Both the position numbers and the translations under genes were made by a program. From Climacteris rufus (Eukaryota; Chordata; Aves; Passeriformes; Climacteridae), in the NCBI GenBank assembly GCA_013398175.1, contig VZRZ01006181.1, positions 1,945,641 to 2,009,640 on the forward strand: a DNA stretch of 64,000 nucleotides. Reading direction: 5' to 3'. The stretch's first letter is position 1. Each line of letters starts with the position of its first letter. A model generated the notes under the pieces. That model was not told where the DNA came from, did not search any database, and saw only the letters and a program-made list of their open reading frames with translations. Positions 11,701 to 22,619 of the stretch are shown here, piece after piece.

Positions 11701-13654
11701 TGACTTTGCCCAGGCCTTCTGAATGTGATGGTGTTTGAGAAAACCTCCTGCTGCTCTAATACTGTGGTATCAAACCAGCTGTAGCCACACTGGCCCTCTG
11801 CAGACTGAAGAGGCCATTGCCACATTGTCAAAAGAGTTCCTAAATGAGAGATTTTCATCACATGAGGTTGCAGAAGGAGTGCAAGTTGATATCTGAGCAG
11901 TGCTTTTAACTAGCAGACATTCTATAATTACTTATTAATTATATATAGATGTATTAAAGATTTAGCAATAGATTTATAAGTAAAATATATGGAATTTTCA
12001 ACAGAGAATGAGAGCAAATATGAGAAGGCCAGGAAGGGTTGCAGTTCTCTCTTTGCTAAAAAGGATGATAAGAACAGGACAAATGATGCAGGGATACATC
12101 ATATTTGGTGGCACCATCTACATCTGGTTTCCAGGGCAACTTTTCACAGCTGGAATAGAACTTTTCACTTTTTAGGTCAGAAAGACTCTTCAGTCAAGTA
12201 GAACAAACTTTATAGCTTTGTCATTGTAGTTATACTTACTTAGAGCCACTTGTGAGCCTCCCTCAGAAATGAATTTTCTTGTGTGGTATCACAGATCCAA
12301 ACACACACTGCTGATAATGCGAACTAACCTGGCTAGGTACATGTGGCTTTGGAAATAAATGATCAATGTTCTTCTCTGGACATTGCTGCATGGTCCAAAG
12401 AACTGTTGTAAGAGGTACAGTAAGAGATGAAGTCCTGCATCAACACAATTCTGAAAGAAACAGCTGCTATGAACTCAGAAGTATGAGGAATATGAGGCAG
12501 GATTGGAAAAGAGTTTGGAAACTTTTTAAAAATACAGCACCGTCTGATACATTCCAGAAGCCAAAACTGAGCTCCTTGGATGCACCTTTTTGAGTGAGAA
12601 AGAAGTCAGTGCTTCCAGGGCATCTGCTAGTTTTCAGAAAGAGATTAATCTCATAAACAGAATAATTTTGCCCTCTGTGTGTTTTGCTTCCTTATTGCTA
12701 TCAGGGATTAGTGTTTGGGGGTCTTCTGATGGATGCTGAAGTTCTACTGTGTTAGAAAAGACAAGGAGACAAAGTAAAGCACATTGTAATGCATTCATTT
12801 ACCAAGGCAGGAGAGAGAGAGAAGGAAAATGAATGGCAGAATTAAACTTGTAAACAAGAGGGAACATGGGAATTTAGCACTGGTATCTTAAATTTCAACA
12901 CTGGTGAATGCCTGGCTCAATAACCAACCCATGTGGGGAGGAAACTAAGATGTAAAATAATATGCAGTCTTCACACACTCTCCGTCACCCCCTGAAAGAA
13001 AAGACAAAACCTCTAACCTTTATGGCTAAGAAATGGTCATGGATATAAACAGCTTAATTTTGCTGATAAAAATGATAAAATCTGCTTCATTTTAAGTAAA
13101 TTAGAATATGCAAGCAATTATGTCCATGTCCATTCCAATATATTTTGACCACAATCAATTATTTAATTAATGAAATGAGCATGAACTAATCCTTAAATCC
13201 TAAATCCTTTTCTTTCTAGAAAGTTAGATTCACGGTAGAACCAGCCTACTTTGCCTTTTGGCGTAATTTTTGAAGTATGTGAGAAGAGCAACACCAGTGA
13301 GATAAAGCTCAAGATAGCAGTCAACTTGCCAAAAATATAAGTGTGCCTTCTCAGGTTTTTGTTTTTTGAAGCTGAAATTCAGGCACTGCTATGGCATCCT
13401 TAAATTTGAGCTCTAGCTCTGATTGAACATCAAACTTTTATACCTTTCCAATTCAAATACTGTTTTCTTGACCTCCCCCTACTTTTGATCCGGGTTTGGG
13501 AGCTATTTCTGCAGAATATAAACTCAATTGAAGTGTTGCAAAGCACTTAGCCAAGTGTCAGTAAGTTGACCAGCTGTATCCCAGAACTACTGAGTATTAT
13601 TAAAGGTTTAGAGTCAGGGTAGTCAGTGGTGCACGGAGTCCTATGTGTATGTGC
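8761..13654. other. Unique non-coding DNA, no gene seen
   Basis: Nearly 5 kb without a recognised repeat or gene. The stretch 10,470-10,680 and 11,920-11,990 are strongly AT-rich. The block 13,020-13,210 is rich in ATTA/TAAT words, including a TTATTTAATTAATGAA run, and looks like a conserved non-coding element in style, though this cannot be tested here. Open frames (for example 9769-10092 minus, 107 codons) lack domains. Confidence 0.5.
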
Positions 13655-13930
13655 TCTAGATCTGATACTGCTCAGTGTTTTCATTAACATTTTCACTGGA
13701 GACCGGAATGGAGAGTATGCTAATCAAATTCATATGCAACACAAAGCTGGAAGCAATCGCCAATGCATTGGAGAATAGGATTAGCCCAGAGTCCGACTAT
13801 GATGAATTCAAGAAGTGAGCTGAAATCAATAAACTGAGATTCAATAAGCACAAATGTAAAGTAGCTCACATAGGAAGGGATAATTAAATGCACAAATGGA
13901 AAATGGAGCTGTCTGTAGGCAGCTAATATG
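13655..13930 (+). mobile_element. CR1 LINE reverse-transcriptase fragment
   Basis: This piece comes from the coding part of CR1. Read in frames, 13,725-13,755 gives KFADDTKL-like residues decayed to IKFICNTKLE, so the catalytic aspartates are lost. Further on, 13,816-13,880 reads AEINKLRFNKHKCKVAHIG with a stop codon where CR1 has W, matching the conserved WAE-x-N-x-MRFN-x-KC-x-V-x-HLG block that follows the active site. Upstream GTTTTCATTAACATTTTCAC corresponds to the 'FINDL' segment. The element is inactivated by stops and frameshifts and has no 3' end, so it is an internal remnant. Confidence 0.85.
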
Positions 13931-16900
13931 GAGGGAGAGACAAAGAGGTTTTGTTCCTTAAACCAAATCTAGGAAGACAAGGAATCATTTTTATTCCTGG
14001 TAGTGAACAGCCAATAGCTCCAAAAATTAGCTTCATGCTCAGATCCAGCTTTTAGCTCCACATGAGCTTGTCACTGATGATGCATAATTAAAGGTGAAAA
14101 AAGAAGTAATCAAACCCAAAAGCACTAGCTCAGCCTTTTCTGTTTTACACAGAAGAAGAGGTTAGTTCTTAGGTAGAGGAAGTACAAGATTTTGTTTTTC
14201 CTCTCTTTAGCTGTCTCTGATCACTTCTTTAAATCTTCCTTCATCTAAACATTCTCCACACCTGGTGTGGACTGTCAGAGATGCAGGCTGGCAAAACTGG
14301 GCTGACACCTCTTTTTTCTGTGGACAGCTCTCGTGACAGGTGTCTCAACCTGTCATACACAGCCCCTGTTAGCTATTTTATTGTTTTATGTCAAGAGGAA
14401 CCACACACTCTGTTATAAATAGTGATTTCTGTACCCGTGTTTCTATGCTGATGAGAATGGTTGTCAGTCAGTAGGAGAGGTGTATGTAGGCTGCAGGAGT
14501 TAAAGCCAACATCTCAGTGTTATGAACTGTAGGAGGAACTGTGTAAAGCCCTACAGACTGCAATAGGAAAAGGTTGCATGGGACAGTACTCTCTAGACAC
14601 AACATGGGAGTCAGGATGGGATTAAGTGAAAACAGTTGCTTCACTTGAGGTGGGGTAGTGATGGAAAACATGGTGAGAATACCAGTCCCTGGCTCCCCTG
14701 GTGAGGTTTGGGGTACTTTGACAGATTGTCTAATAAGATTTGCATGGCCCTTTCCCACACTGTGGCTGTCTTGGGCCCGCTTTGTCCTGTGTGTCAGATA
14801 TAGTGTCTTTCCAGACATTTTCTTTGCAGGAAAAATATTTGCACTATTGTTTGAAAGGAAGTTTAAGATTTTTCAGCAGTAGAGTGAACTTCTTCCATTT
14901 ACCTTGACTGAGCTGTCTTGAGTTATACCCAAACCTAGGACTTATTCTCTGAAGGAGTCTTTTTCTCTTCCTGAGTGCTAATCAGGACCAAGCAGAGTGT
15001 CAATTCATTGGGTACTGCTGCCCATGGAAAGGACTAACTAGAGAACACCAGTGGGTTGTCTGATGGATCCATACCAAACGTCAAAAGCATCGTTCATTCA
15101 AACCAGAAACTGTGATCTTTTGAAAGCCATTAATGCCCACATTCCCTTATTAAATCCAGTCAGGCTCTTTCACTGAGTGTACTTTCTTCAGGCTGAGAGC
15201 TGATTTAATTCACAGTCTCCTGATCCTTCCCCTGTTGATCTTGGACTAGAGATTTCCTTTTTGAAAGCACACTTGTTTCAAGGAATCACAGGCCTGAAAT
15301 CTTAAAAAATGGCTTTTTGAGAGACAAACCCAAAACAATGCTTTATTTGTGTGCTCGAGGCTGTTAAAGAGGATTTTTTTCACTGTTGAGGCCATGAGAG
15401 CTGCTTTAAGACGAGTGATAGTTAAGATACAAGGTGGAGCTGTCAGTGTGCTCTGTGCATTTAGCAATTCCAGGGTTTCTGGCAGGGGGGACGACAAATT
15501 GCCCTTTAGAGATGTCAGATACTGTGGATCACCTTGACCTGAAGTCTGAAGATCAGAATTTTTCTCAACAGAAACATCTTTATGGCAGAACTACTCCTGC
15601 TGAGGGCTCTTGCCACATCAAAGGAGGGTTTTGACTAGTTAAATTTGGCATTGCCAGTGTGAATAGGATGAGACCATGCTTTTAATCATGTTTCACGTCT
15701 CTGTTGTTTTGCTGTCTCTCTCCTCTCAACTCCCACAACTTTACCCCAGCAGTAATCAAACTGAGAGGTAGTAGCAAATTGCACTGGCATGCTGTGCTCC
15801 TCCTTCCTTTATAGAATCTCGTCTGTGGTGTTTTTAAATGTAAATTATAGGAGTAACTGGCCTAGGATGATGGTTTATTAGTTTAGTGCCAGTTTCATGA
15901 AGCTGTCAATGTACCAGGCCATTATGTATCTAGAGTGCATTTATCTCCAGCCATATCCTTCCCCTGTAATAGCCTGGAGAACACATTACAAAATAGCAAA
16001 ATTCAGAGCAGTCCTGAGGTTGTGTTTAGCTCTGGTGTACAATGGAATTGACACATAACTGCTTCCAAAGTCAGGAACAGCAAACAGTTGCTCTGGGTTT
16101 CTTTCAGTACCCAACAGTTCCTGTGAGAGGCCAGGGATTCTTCTGTACTGCTAAGAGGGCAGCCACAATATGAATTCACGTTCAGGATGCTCCAAATTGA
16201 ACTAATACAGCAAATAATGCACAGAGAAGATGATCTTTTGCTTTGATGAGCAACACTCCCTTAGGACTGTCAGCAGGGAGGAGGCGTCACAGGACATACT
16301 CATTGATGAGAATAATTCTGGCGTGTCTGACTTGATTAAAACCTGGTGGCATAAAGCACTTGATTATAACGTTTAAAATGTGACTGGTCATTAAGGAGCA
16401 AGAGAATGAATAATAGGGCTGGAATGGTGCTTTGCATAAAGCTGTTTTTAGCCTTTTACAGTTATTTGATAAGTCAAATCTCCAGGGTCATGCATGGAAA
16501 CAGACAAGTGCTGAAGTCTAAGAGGAGGGCAACCTGTCAGAATACGACTGGAGAAATAAACTAAAGGTATTAAGAAATATTCCTGTGTACTGAGGACAGC
16601 TGGCTCGGAGTAGCTGTTCCCATGGGCTGCTGGGACCATGCTACACTGTTTAACTTAGGAATATAGTTGCACCCTTACAGCCCAGCCAATCCCACCTGAC
16701 AACATTACTCCCCAACATGCCTATCTGAGTGCACGCAAAGCAGATGAGGTGTTAGGAAAGATATTGGTGCTGAACATTGTCTGAAAGTCATACAATCAAT
16801 ATTATCATTTCTAAAAAAAAAAAAAAGCCTAGGTTATGTATTTTAATGAAATATAAAGCAAGAGACAAAGGCAGACTCAGATTAAGAGATGAGTGGGTGA

Positions 16901-18179
16901 AGAAAAAAAAAGAGAGGTAATATTGTTGCTCAGCCTGAGAGACAGAGATGCCTGAGAACCTGAGGACTAGCTGTCATCATTATTCCTTTGTGAGCATTAC
17001 AGTTTTAGTATAAAGAGAGTTTTAAGGAAGGCAGTGAAGGAGCTTTGTCATAGTTTAACTGAGAAAGCTCAGAGGTGCTGTTGAAAACGTTTCAGCTCTG
17101 ATGGTGTCTGGCAATGCTGTCCATCAGACATGGGAGCTGACCTTTCCCTAGGTGTTCACAGGTGACACTCGGAGGAGGGTAAGCTGTAAAAGCCTTGACA
17201 GTGAAGACAACCAGCTTGTGTTTCATGAAGTAGAGAAGGGAAAACCAAAAGAAACATTTAGAGAAAGGTACAACATACACCAGATGACAGGAGGGGAATG
17301 TGACCTTTGTCTTTCTGCACTGATTTGAGTCAGGCGAGTTTGCAATGTTAAGGCCAGGAAAAGGATGTTGTAGTAATGAAGGGTTAGGCTGGTGTATGCC
17401 TGGGCAGCTGTTTCGGCTGTAGTGGAAATGGATCAGTAATTCATGCCTTAGGCGTGGTTTCTAGCAAAAGTCTATGATATTTATACAAAGCCCAAATGTG
17501 AGGACCCAGAGATGTCTGAATGGGAGATAATGCACGGGTTATAGGTCAGAGGGGTGGCTGGTCAGGCTGATGGTACAGCCTGCTGTGATAAAAAAAGCAC
17601 TTTAGTGTTTCAGAGGGAGGCTTTCTTTTTGCCCACATTGCACCGTTGCTACTGAATTCCTGCTCAGCAATGCATTCATTTGCATGTCTTTTGATGAAGT
17701 GCGAAAAAACTTGCATCATATTCATGTAACGCCAGCTTTTTTTCTAGATATTCCATATGGGGCGTTTCCAAGTTGTGATGGGAAGTTACTGGAGTGTTTC
17801 CAAGTCGGGAAGAGAAGTTAGTAGGGTGAAGTCCCAAATGTAGAAGAGTTTTTAGGAACCTGTTGCAGGTAGTTTAGGAGGGAACAGGGTAACTGTTCCT
17901 CCACTGTGAGGATGGCAAGGTCTCTTTGAGCTTGTTAATAACTGTGATGGATATTAAGCAATACTCACTAAGGACAGATATTTGAAACCTACAGTCCCTG
18001 GCAGTTCATGTCAGACAGCTCACAAGGGTTGATTGAGGGGGTCTCCAGCTCACAGATCTTAACTTTAAACCTTGGTGGAAGAGTAACAGAAGTTTTATAG
18101 AAGTTTTACAGTTCTATAAGAATGTTAGTGTTGTGCTGGATTCAAGACAAAACAACCAGGATAACTTGAGTGACAGTAG
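13931..18179. other. Unique DNA with conserved-looking blocks
   Basis: No gene recognised. A run of T-box-like half-sites lies at 14,255-14,355 (listed separately). The blocks 15,800-16,030 and 16,310-16,500 are smooth AT-rich text with GATTAAAA, TGATTATAACG and TTTGCATAAAG words and resemble conserved non-coding elements. An A14 tract lies at 16,813-16,826. The stretch 17,640-17,770 again has octamer-like CATTTGCATG and TTGCATCATATTCATG. None of these is supported by comparison. Confidence 0.45.
14255..14355. promoter_or_regulatory. Candidate T-box half-site cluster
   Basis: TCCACACC and GGTGTGGA flank a single T at 14,255-14,271, a perfect palindrome close to the palindromic Brachyury site, which has a two-base centre. 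Further T-box half-sites follow: ACACCT at 14,305-14,310 and AGGTGT at 14,338-14,343. The last sits in an eight-base inverted repeat, TGACAGGT / ACCTGTCA, at 14,334-14,355. Four half-sites in 100 bases is more than I would expect, but the motif is short. No transcript or gene is attached. Confidence 0.3.
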
Positions 18180-19490
18180 TGCAGAGATTTTGAAACCATT
18201 CCGGAATAAAAGAATGCAAATTTTATATAGAATCCAGCAGCTAAAGAATAAGACAGTAAGAATGTCATTAGCACTAGTCAACACAGATTTAAGGAAAATA
18301 GGCTTTTCAAACAAATCTGCTTACTTTTTTTTTTTTCAATCCCTGTGGAATTGCAAGTCTAGTTCATAAAGATGCCTTCATATTTGGACCTTCCTAGCAT
18401 GGTAGACCTTATGGTGTTCTGATAAAAAGTTAACACTATGAAATAACTGTAAAATGGAGATTAAATAAGTTGAGAGAAAACTAAATTATAGGCCTCAAAA
18501 AGCACTTGTCAATGGGGAATTATCAGCAAATGGAAGTGTTCCAGACTGGCTTCTGAGAAATCAGTACAAAGCCCTATTTTATTCAGGGTTTTCATCTATG
18601 ATCTGGGACTAAATATGCTGATAAAAAAGGCTGGATGACACAAAGATTAGAGAAAAACACCAAAAAAATGACAGTAAAAATCTAATGCATGGGTTGCTCA
18701 GAAAGGCTGCATCCCTTCACACAAAGATGAGAGCACACCCAAAATGCATTTGGGTATTCAGAGAGACAGAGCAGCAGATCTTGCTTTCTGATGACAGGAC
18801 TGTATCTGAAAGGAAGAATAAGATATTGTGCAAGTGGAGCTCAGATTTCCAAGTGTGCAATAGTAAAAAGGGGCTTAAAGGCCATAGATATATGAAGACA
18901 GCAGTAATAAAATGTAATGTGAACTGGTTTTCTCTCTCATATGGCATTGTTGAGTCCAGTTCAGAAATACTGTCTTTTTCTGGTATCTACATTTTCACAG
19001 CATGATGCAGCAAAAGTCTGCAACATGACTTTGATAGCTGGAGAGAATTACTTGCCATGAGACTTCAAGATCATTCTAATTTATCTGAAAAGACTGAGGG
19101 GGGACTTGATCACTACACAGCATAATTTTCTTCATTTAGAAAAAAAATTATGGGTGCTACAGAATGTTTTAGTGTAGTGGAGAAAGGCCTAGCAAGAACC
19201 AAGACACAGAAATTGATGTCAGACAAATTCAAATTAGGCCCAACCTTTCAACAGTGAAGGTGATCAAACAGTGAAACAAACTCCCTTAGGACATGCTAAC
19301 TCTCCATCACCTTCAACTCAAGACTGGATACCTTGCTAAAAAAAAAAGATAAATTAGCTAGGGAAAATTCACTGAGCTGAGTACAAGGATAGCTGGGTGA
19401 AGATGAAAGCCCTGTGACATATAGAAGGCCAGGAGGGATTGTTTAAACCTCTATTCTGACCTTAAAGCATATGAATCTACCAAACCTTAT
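18180..19490 (+). mobile_element. Old CR1 LINE, reverse transcriptase to 3' end
   Basis: A long, heavily decayed CR1 running from within the reverse-transcriptase region to the 3' end. GCACTAGTCAACACAGATTT (18,271 on) matches the 'agtcaacatggattcac' block. 18,631-18,645 encodes L-D-D-T-K, the FADD active-site box with one change. 19,075-19,125 contains AAAGACTGAGGGGGGACTTG, matching 'gagaagactgagggggaac', and 19,415-19,490 reads GGCCAGGAGGGATT through ATTCTGACCTTAAAGCATAT. That end resembles the 'ggtcccttctggccttaaaatctatgaa' terminus of older reptile-type CR1 subfamilies rather than the younger bird ones. Stops and frameshifts occur throughout. A T12 tract interrupts it at 18,325-18,336. Confidence 0.8.
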
Positions 19491-19739
19491 CTCTCTTGGA
19501 ATGCTTTGCTTATTCCCTGCATTTCTCTTCTGCCATCATATTTCTGTCATAGAACTGTGTTGTACAGACACTGTTACACGTGTCAAGCAAAGAGAGGCAA
19601 ACAATGTTGTTAGACGGATCTGAAATTTCTTTGCATCTGTCATCCTCTGTCTCAGTGCTGCCCTTCTCCTTATCCCTCTCCATGAATGTTGATTGAGAAA
19701 AATACAAAAACCAACCAAACAAAAGATATGGTGTTTCAA
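19491..19739. other. Short unique gap between CR1 and LTR
   Basis: About 250 bases separate the end of the old CR1 from the LTR. No repeat or gene is seen. Two overlapping minus-strand open frames here have no domain. Confidence 0.5.
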
Positions 19740-20318
19740 CAACTGGCAATAGAACTATTCTGAGAAATAACTTGTTTACTCAGATTTATTGGTCACTATT
19801 ACCAGAAAAGTAAGAGTAGGAAGCATCTGTGCCCCAGTGCTGCTGAGAGTCTCTAGTTGAAGATGCAAAAGTAAATGATGGACCACGTGAAATAAGTGGA
19901 AACCTCCATGGGCTGCAGATGGATCTCTGCTCCACTGTGGATCTCCATGGGCTGCAGGAGCACAGCTGCCTCACCATGGTCTGCACCACAGGCTGCAGGG
20001 GAACCTCTGTTTCAGTGCCGGGAGCACCTCCTGCCCCTCCTTCTTCATTGACCTTGGTGTCTGCGTGGTTGTTTCTCTCACACGTTCTCACTTTCTCTCC
20101 GACTGCAATTGCCGTTGTGCAGATTTTTCCTTCTCTTCTCAAATATGTTGTCCCAGAGGTGCTACTACCATCATTGATGGGCTGGCCCTTGACCAGAAGT
20201 GAATTTTTCTTGGAGCCAGCTGGCATTGGCCCCATCGGACATGTGGGAAGTTCTGGCAGCTTCTCACAGAAGTAGTCCCCTGCTACAAAACCTGGCCAAA
20301 CAAACCCAATACATCTGA
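19740..20318 (-). mobile_element. Decayed endogenous-retrovirus LTR
   Basis: On the minus strand the element begins with TGTATTGGGTTTG (20,318 downward), then passes through GAAGCTGCCAGAACTTCCC, a GCCAATGCCAGCTGGCTCC block and GACACCAAGGTCAATGAAGA. It then has several imperfect units containing CTGCAGCCCATGGAG, and near 19,790 an AATAAA polyadenylation signal. This order agrees with a solo LTR type I recall from bird genomes, where the tandem CTGCAGCCC-type units are more numerous; several are missing here. The low-coordinate end is uncertain. I see no internal retroviral genes next to it, so it is best read as a solo LTR. The 149-codon open frame across it is only translated LTR. Confidence 0.75.
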
Positions 20319-22344
20319 GTACTAGAGGGTATGTTTCTATACTTCAGTCTGAAATCAGGTGCAAAATGGGTGATCCCAAAAAGTGTTGGGAGCTGGGCAC
20401 AGGAAATCAGATCCGTGCATGTATCTTTCGTCCTGGCAGTGTTGTACATCTTCAGGACTTGAGAGGCTCTCTCTAAACGTGAACCCACTTAAAAATTCAA
20501 AGATCTAATTTTCATTCCTTGTACCATTAAGACAGTGCCCTCAGTGAGAAGGCAGCCTATTTTGGCCATTGGAATCTGTCAACTTAGCATAAGTCTCTGT
20601 GCAAACAGAAGGCTAGTGCTGTGGTTCAAAGATGATAGTTGAACAAGATTTGCAAGTTAGAGGCTTGAAATTCCACAAAGGGAAGATCAAATAGCCTCTC
20701 GCTTTTAACAAGCATTTTATTTCTTTAGGGAACTGGACAGTTTTCATCCAGAAAATAAATGCAGAAATTTCATGCAGAAATTAAATGTCATCGTTGATAC
20801 ATATGACAAAATGTTATCCCTGACACACACACTGTCAACTGCCAGCTCATCAGCATATCTGGGAATCCATAGAGATGGTCCCTAAGTAGCTGGATTCAGA
20901 GCTGTTGTCAGCAAAGATCACACTTGGACCCTGTCTCTGAAGGAGACATTTTGATTTTTAGGGATAATTTTAGAAGTGGCTTCAAGCCTGTGTGTTATCT
21001 CTTTAACAGCCCAGACTACAAACTTAAACCCACGCACCTCTGAACTTTGTCACATTTGAATTTTGAATCCTTTCTCTGGCATCACTCCATTTCTAATGTT
21101 AATCTTAAAAAGCAACAACTACCCTCCCCCAGCTCCCCTTCCCCAGCCTTTTCAAAACTCATGCAGGCTGGAGAATGATAATTCTGTATCACAACAACTT
21201 CCGAGTTTCTGAATTTTGTTTTTGATCCATGTTGGATTACACCCAAAACTCTTCAAGCATTCTAATGAAGCACAATTGTGTTAAAATGTCTGCTCTGCTT
21301 TTGGAATGAAAATGTTGAGTGCTTGATTTGGGTCTCTCTGACACCCCTCAGATAGTCTTCCCTAGACTTGAAATGTTTTGCCTTCCACTAAAAATCACAT
21401 TTTGACCAGAAAATAATTGGTTGAAAATGTTCAACGATCTGTAGTCTAAATCTTCTGCTATAGCAGTAGAGCTTGCAACATAGCTAATTTTTAAACAAAT
21501 TGCATTTACTGCAACCTCCGCATTGCATTGCAGCAAGCAAGCGAGCAGATGCTGAGTGTGGCTTCTGCCACTGCTGCTCATCCATAGGGAATGACCATGA
21601 GATCTTGTTGCTGTAGGCATGATGACCACAATAATCCTTTGCCCAACCATACTGGACCTATTTGGCTACATTCTTATGTTGATGGCTGAGTGTTGTAGGT
21701 TTTGTGCACAGAAACTTTGGCTGCAGTCATCCTGAGTATTTTGATAGTTACTTAGCCATTGGTCTTTTACACCATGCCAGATGCAACAGTCAGCTTCCTC
21801 AGATAATTTGAAAATGATGGTGCTAAATAACTAGCAGCTGCTATAGTGAGAAATAGGCAAGGAAATGCTGGGTTCCTTGAGGATCTTAAAATGTCAGCAG
21901 TGACATCATAGTGTTCAAGATTAGGGAAGTGTCTAGGGTGGTAAAAAAATGAACAGAAGACAGACTTTCAAGAGAAGGACTTAACACTGTAACCTAGCTT
22001 GCTCACAAGTACAGTGAAAGATGTGTCAAGTGCCTGAGGACATCTTATATAAGATTTAAAATGCCCTAGGTGTCTGTTTTGAAGCCCCTGCTGGATTTGG
22101 CGTTTGTATCATTTGCTTTCTTCATATCTATATTCAGCTTAAAACCATTTTTAGGTTTTTTAGTCCATATTTCTCATTTTGACATTCTATGGCCCAGAGG
22201 CCAAGCTATCCCAAAATGACACAGTGTTTAATCAATCCCAACCTGATTCATGATAATTCCCTTATTATAATTTTCAACTCTTCTTAAAGGCTTCCTGAGT
22301 TCGATCTGCCCTGACAACCCATGGTTGATGTCATTGCAGGGTAG
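20319..22344. other. Unique non-coding DNA
   Basis: No repeats or genes recognised. A minus-strand open frame at 21,348-21,650 has no domain. AT-rich with ordinary composition. Confidence 0.5.
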
Positions 22345-22369
22345 AACTGGGGAGTTGAACTCCCCAGTT
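22345..22369. repeat. Perfect 10-bp inverted repeat, 5-nt loop
   Basis: AACTGGGGAG and CTCCCCAGTT are exact reverse complements separated by TTGAA. As RNA this would form a GC-rich ten-pair hairpin. It lies 115 bases from the CpG-rich segment at 22.48-22.58 kb. No terminator or known RNA context applies in a vertebrate nuclear genome; it may be a chance palindrome. Confidence 0.6.
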
Positions 22370-22482
22370 GAGATGACAGTGGAAAGATGTAACATTTTGG
22401 ATAAATGTGTGCCACATCCGTCTGTCATGGCTGGCGTGCAGCTGTGATAAAAGCCTCCAGCTGCAGCCAGCCAGCAGATGTT

Positions 22483-22585
22483 TTAGTTCAGGTAGCCAAG
22501 CCCCACGCGGTTGGCGGTGGCGATGTGGGGGGCCCGGCGCTGTGTGAGGCAGAGCACAAGCACTCTGGTGTCAAAGGACCTCCTG
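22483..22585 (-). other. CpG-rich minus-strand exon-like frame
   Basis: Within a CpG-poor surrounding, 22,505-22,543 holds six CpGs. On the minus strand the sequence CTCTCCTGCACCACAG forms an acceptor-like end at about 22,583. It opens a frame that stays open for 33 codons, contains RRAPHIATANRVGLGYLN and ends with TAA at 22,485-22,483. I do not recognise the peptide. It could be a terminal coding exon, a piece of a pseudogene or a GC-rich chance frame. The polypyrimidine tract is weak, and no matching upstream exon or poly(A) signal is obvious. Kept as an unexplained segment rather than a gene. Confidence 0.25.
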
Positions 22586-22619
22586 TGGTGCAGGAGAGCA
22601 GGGGGAATGTTTAAGTAGT

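Noticed and set aside
19786..20235. 149-codon minus-strand frame
   Set aside because: It is a translation of the decayed LTR, not a protein gene.
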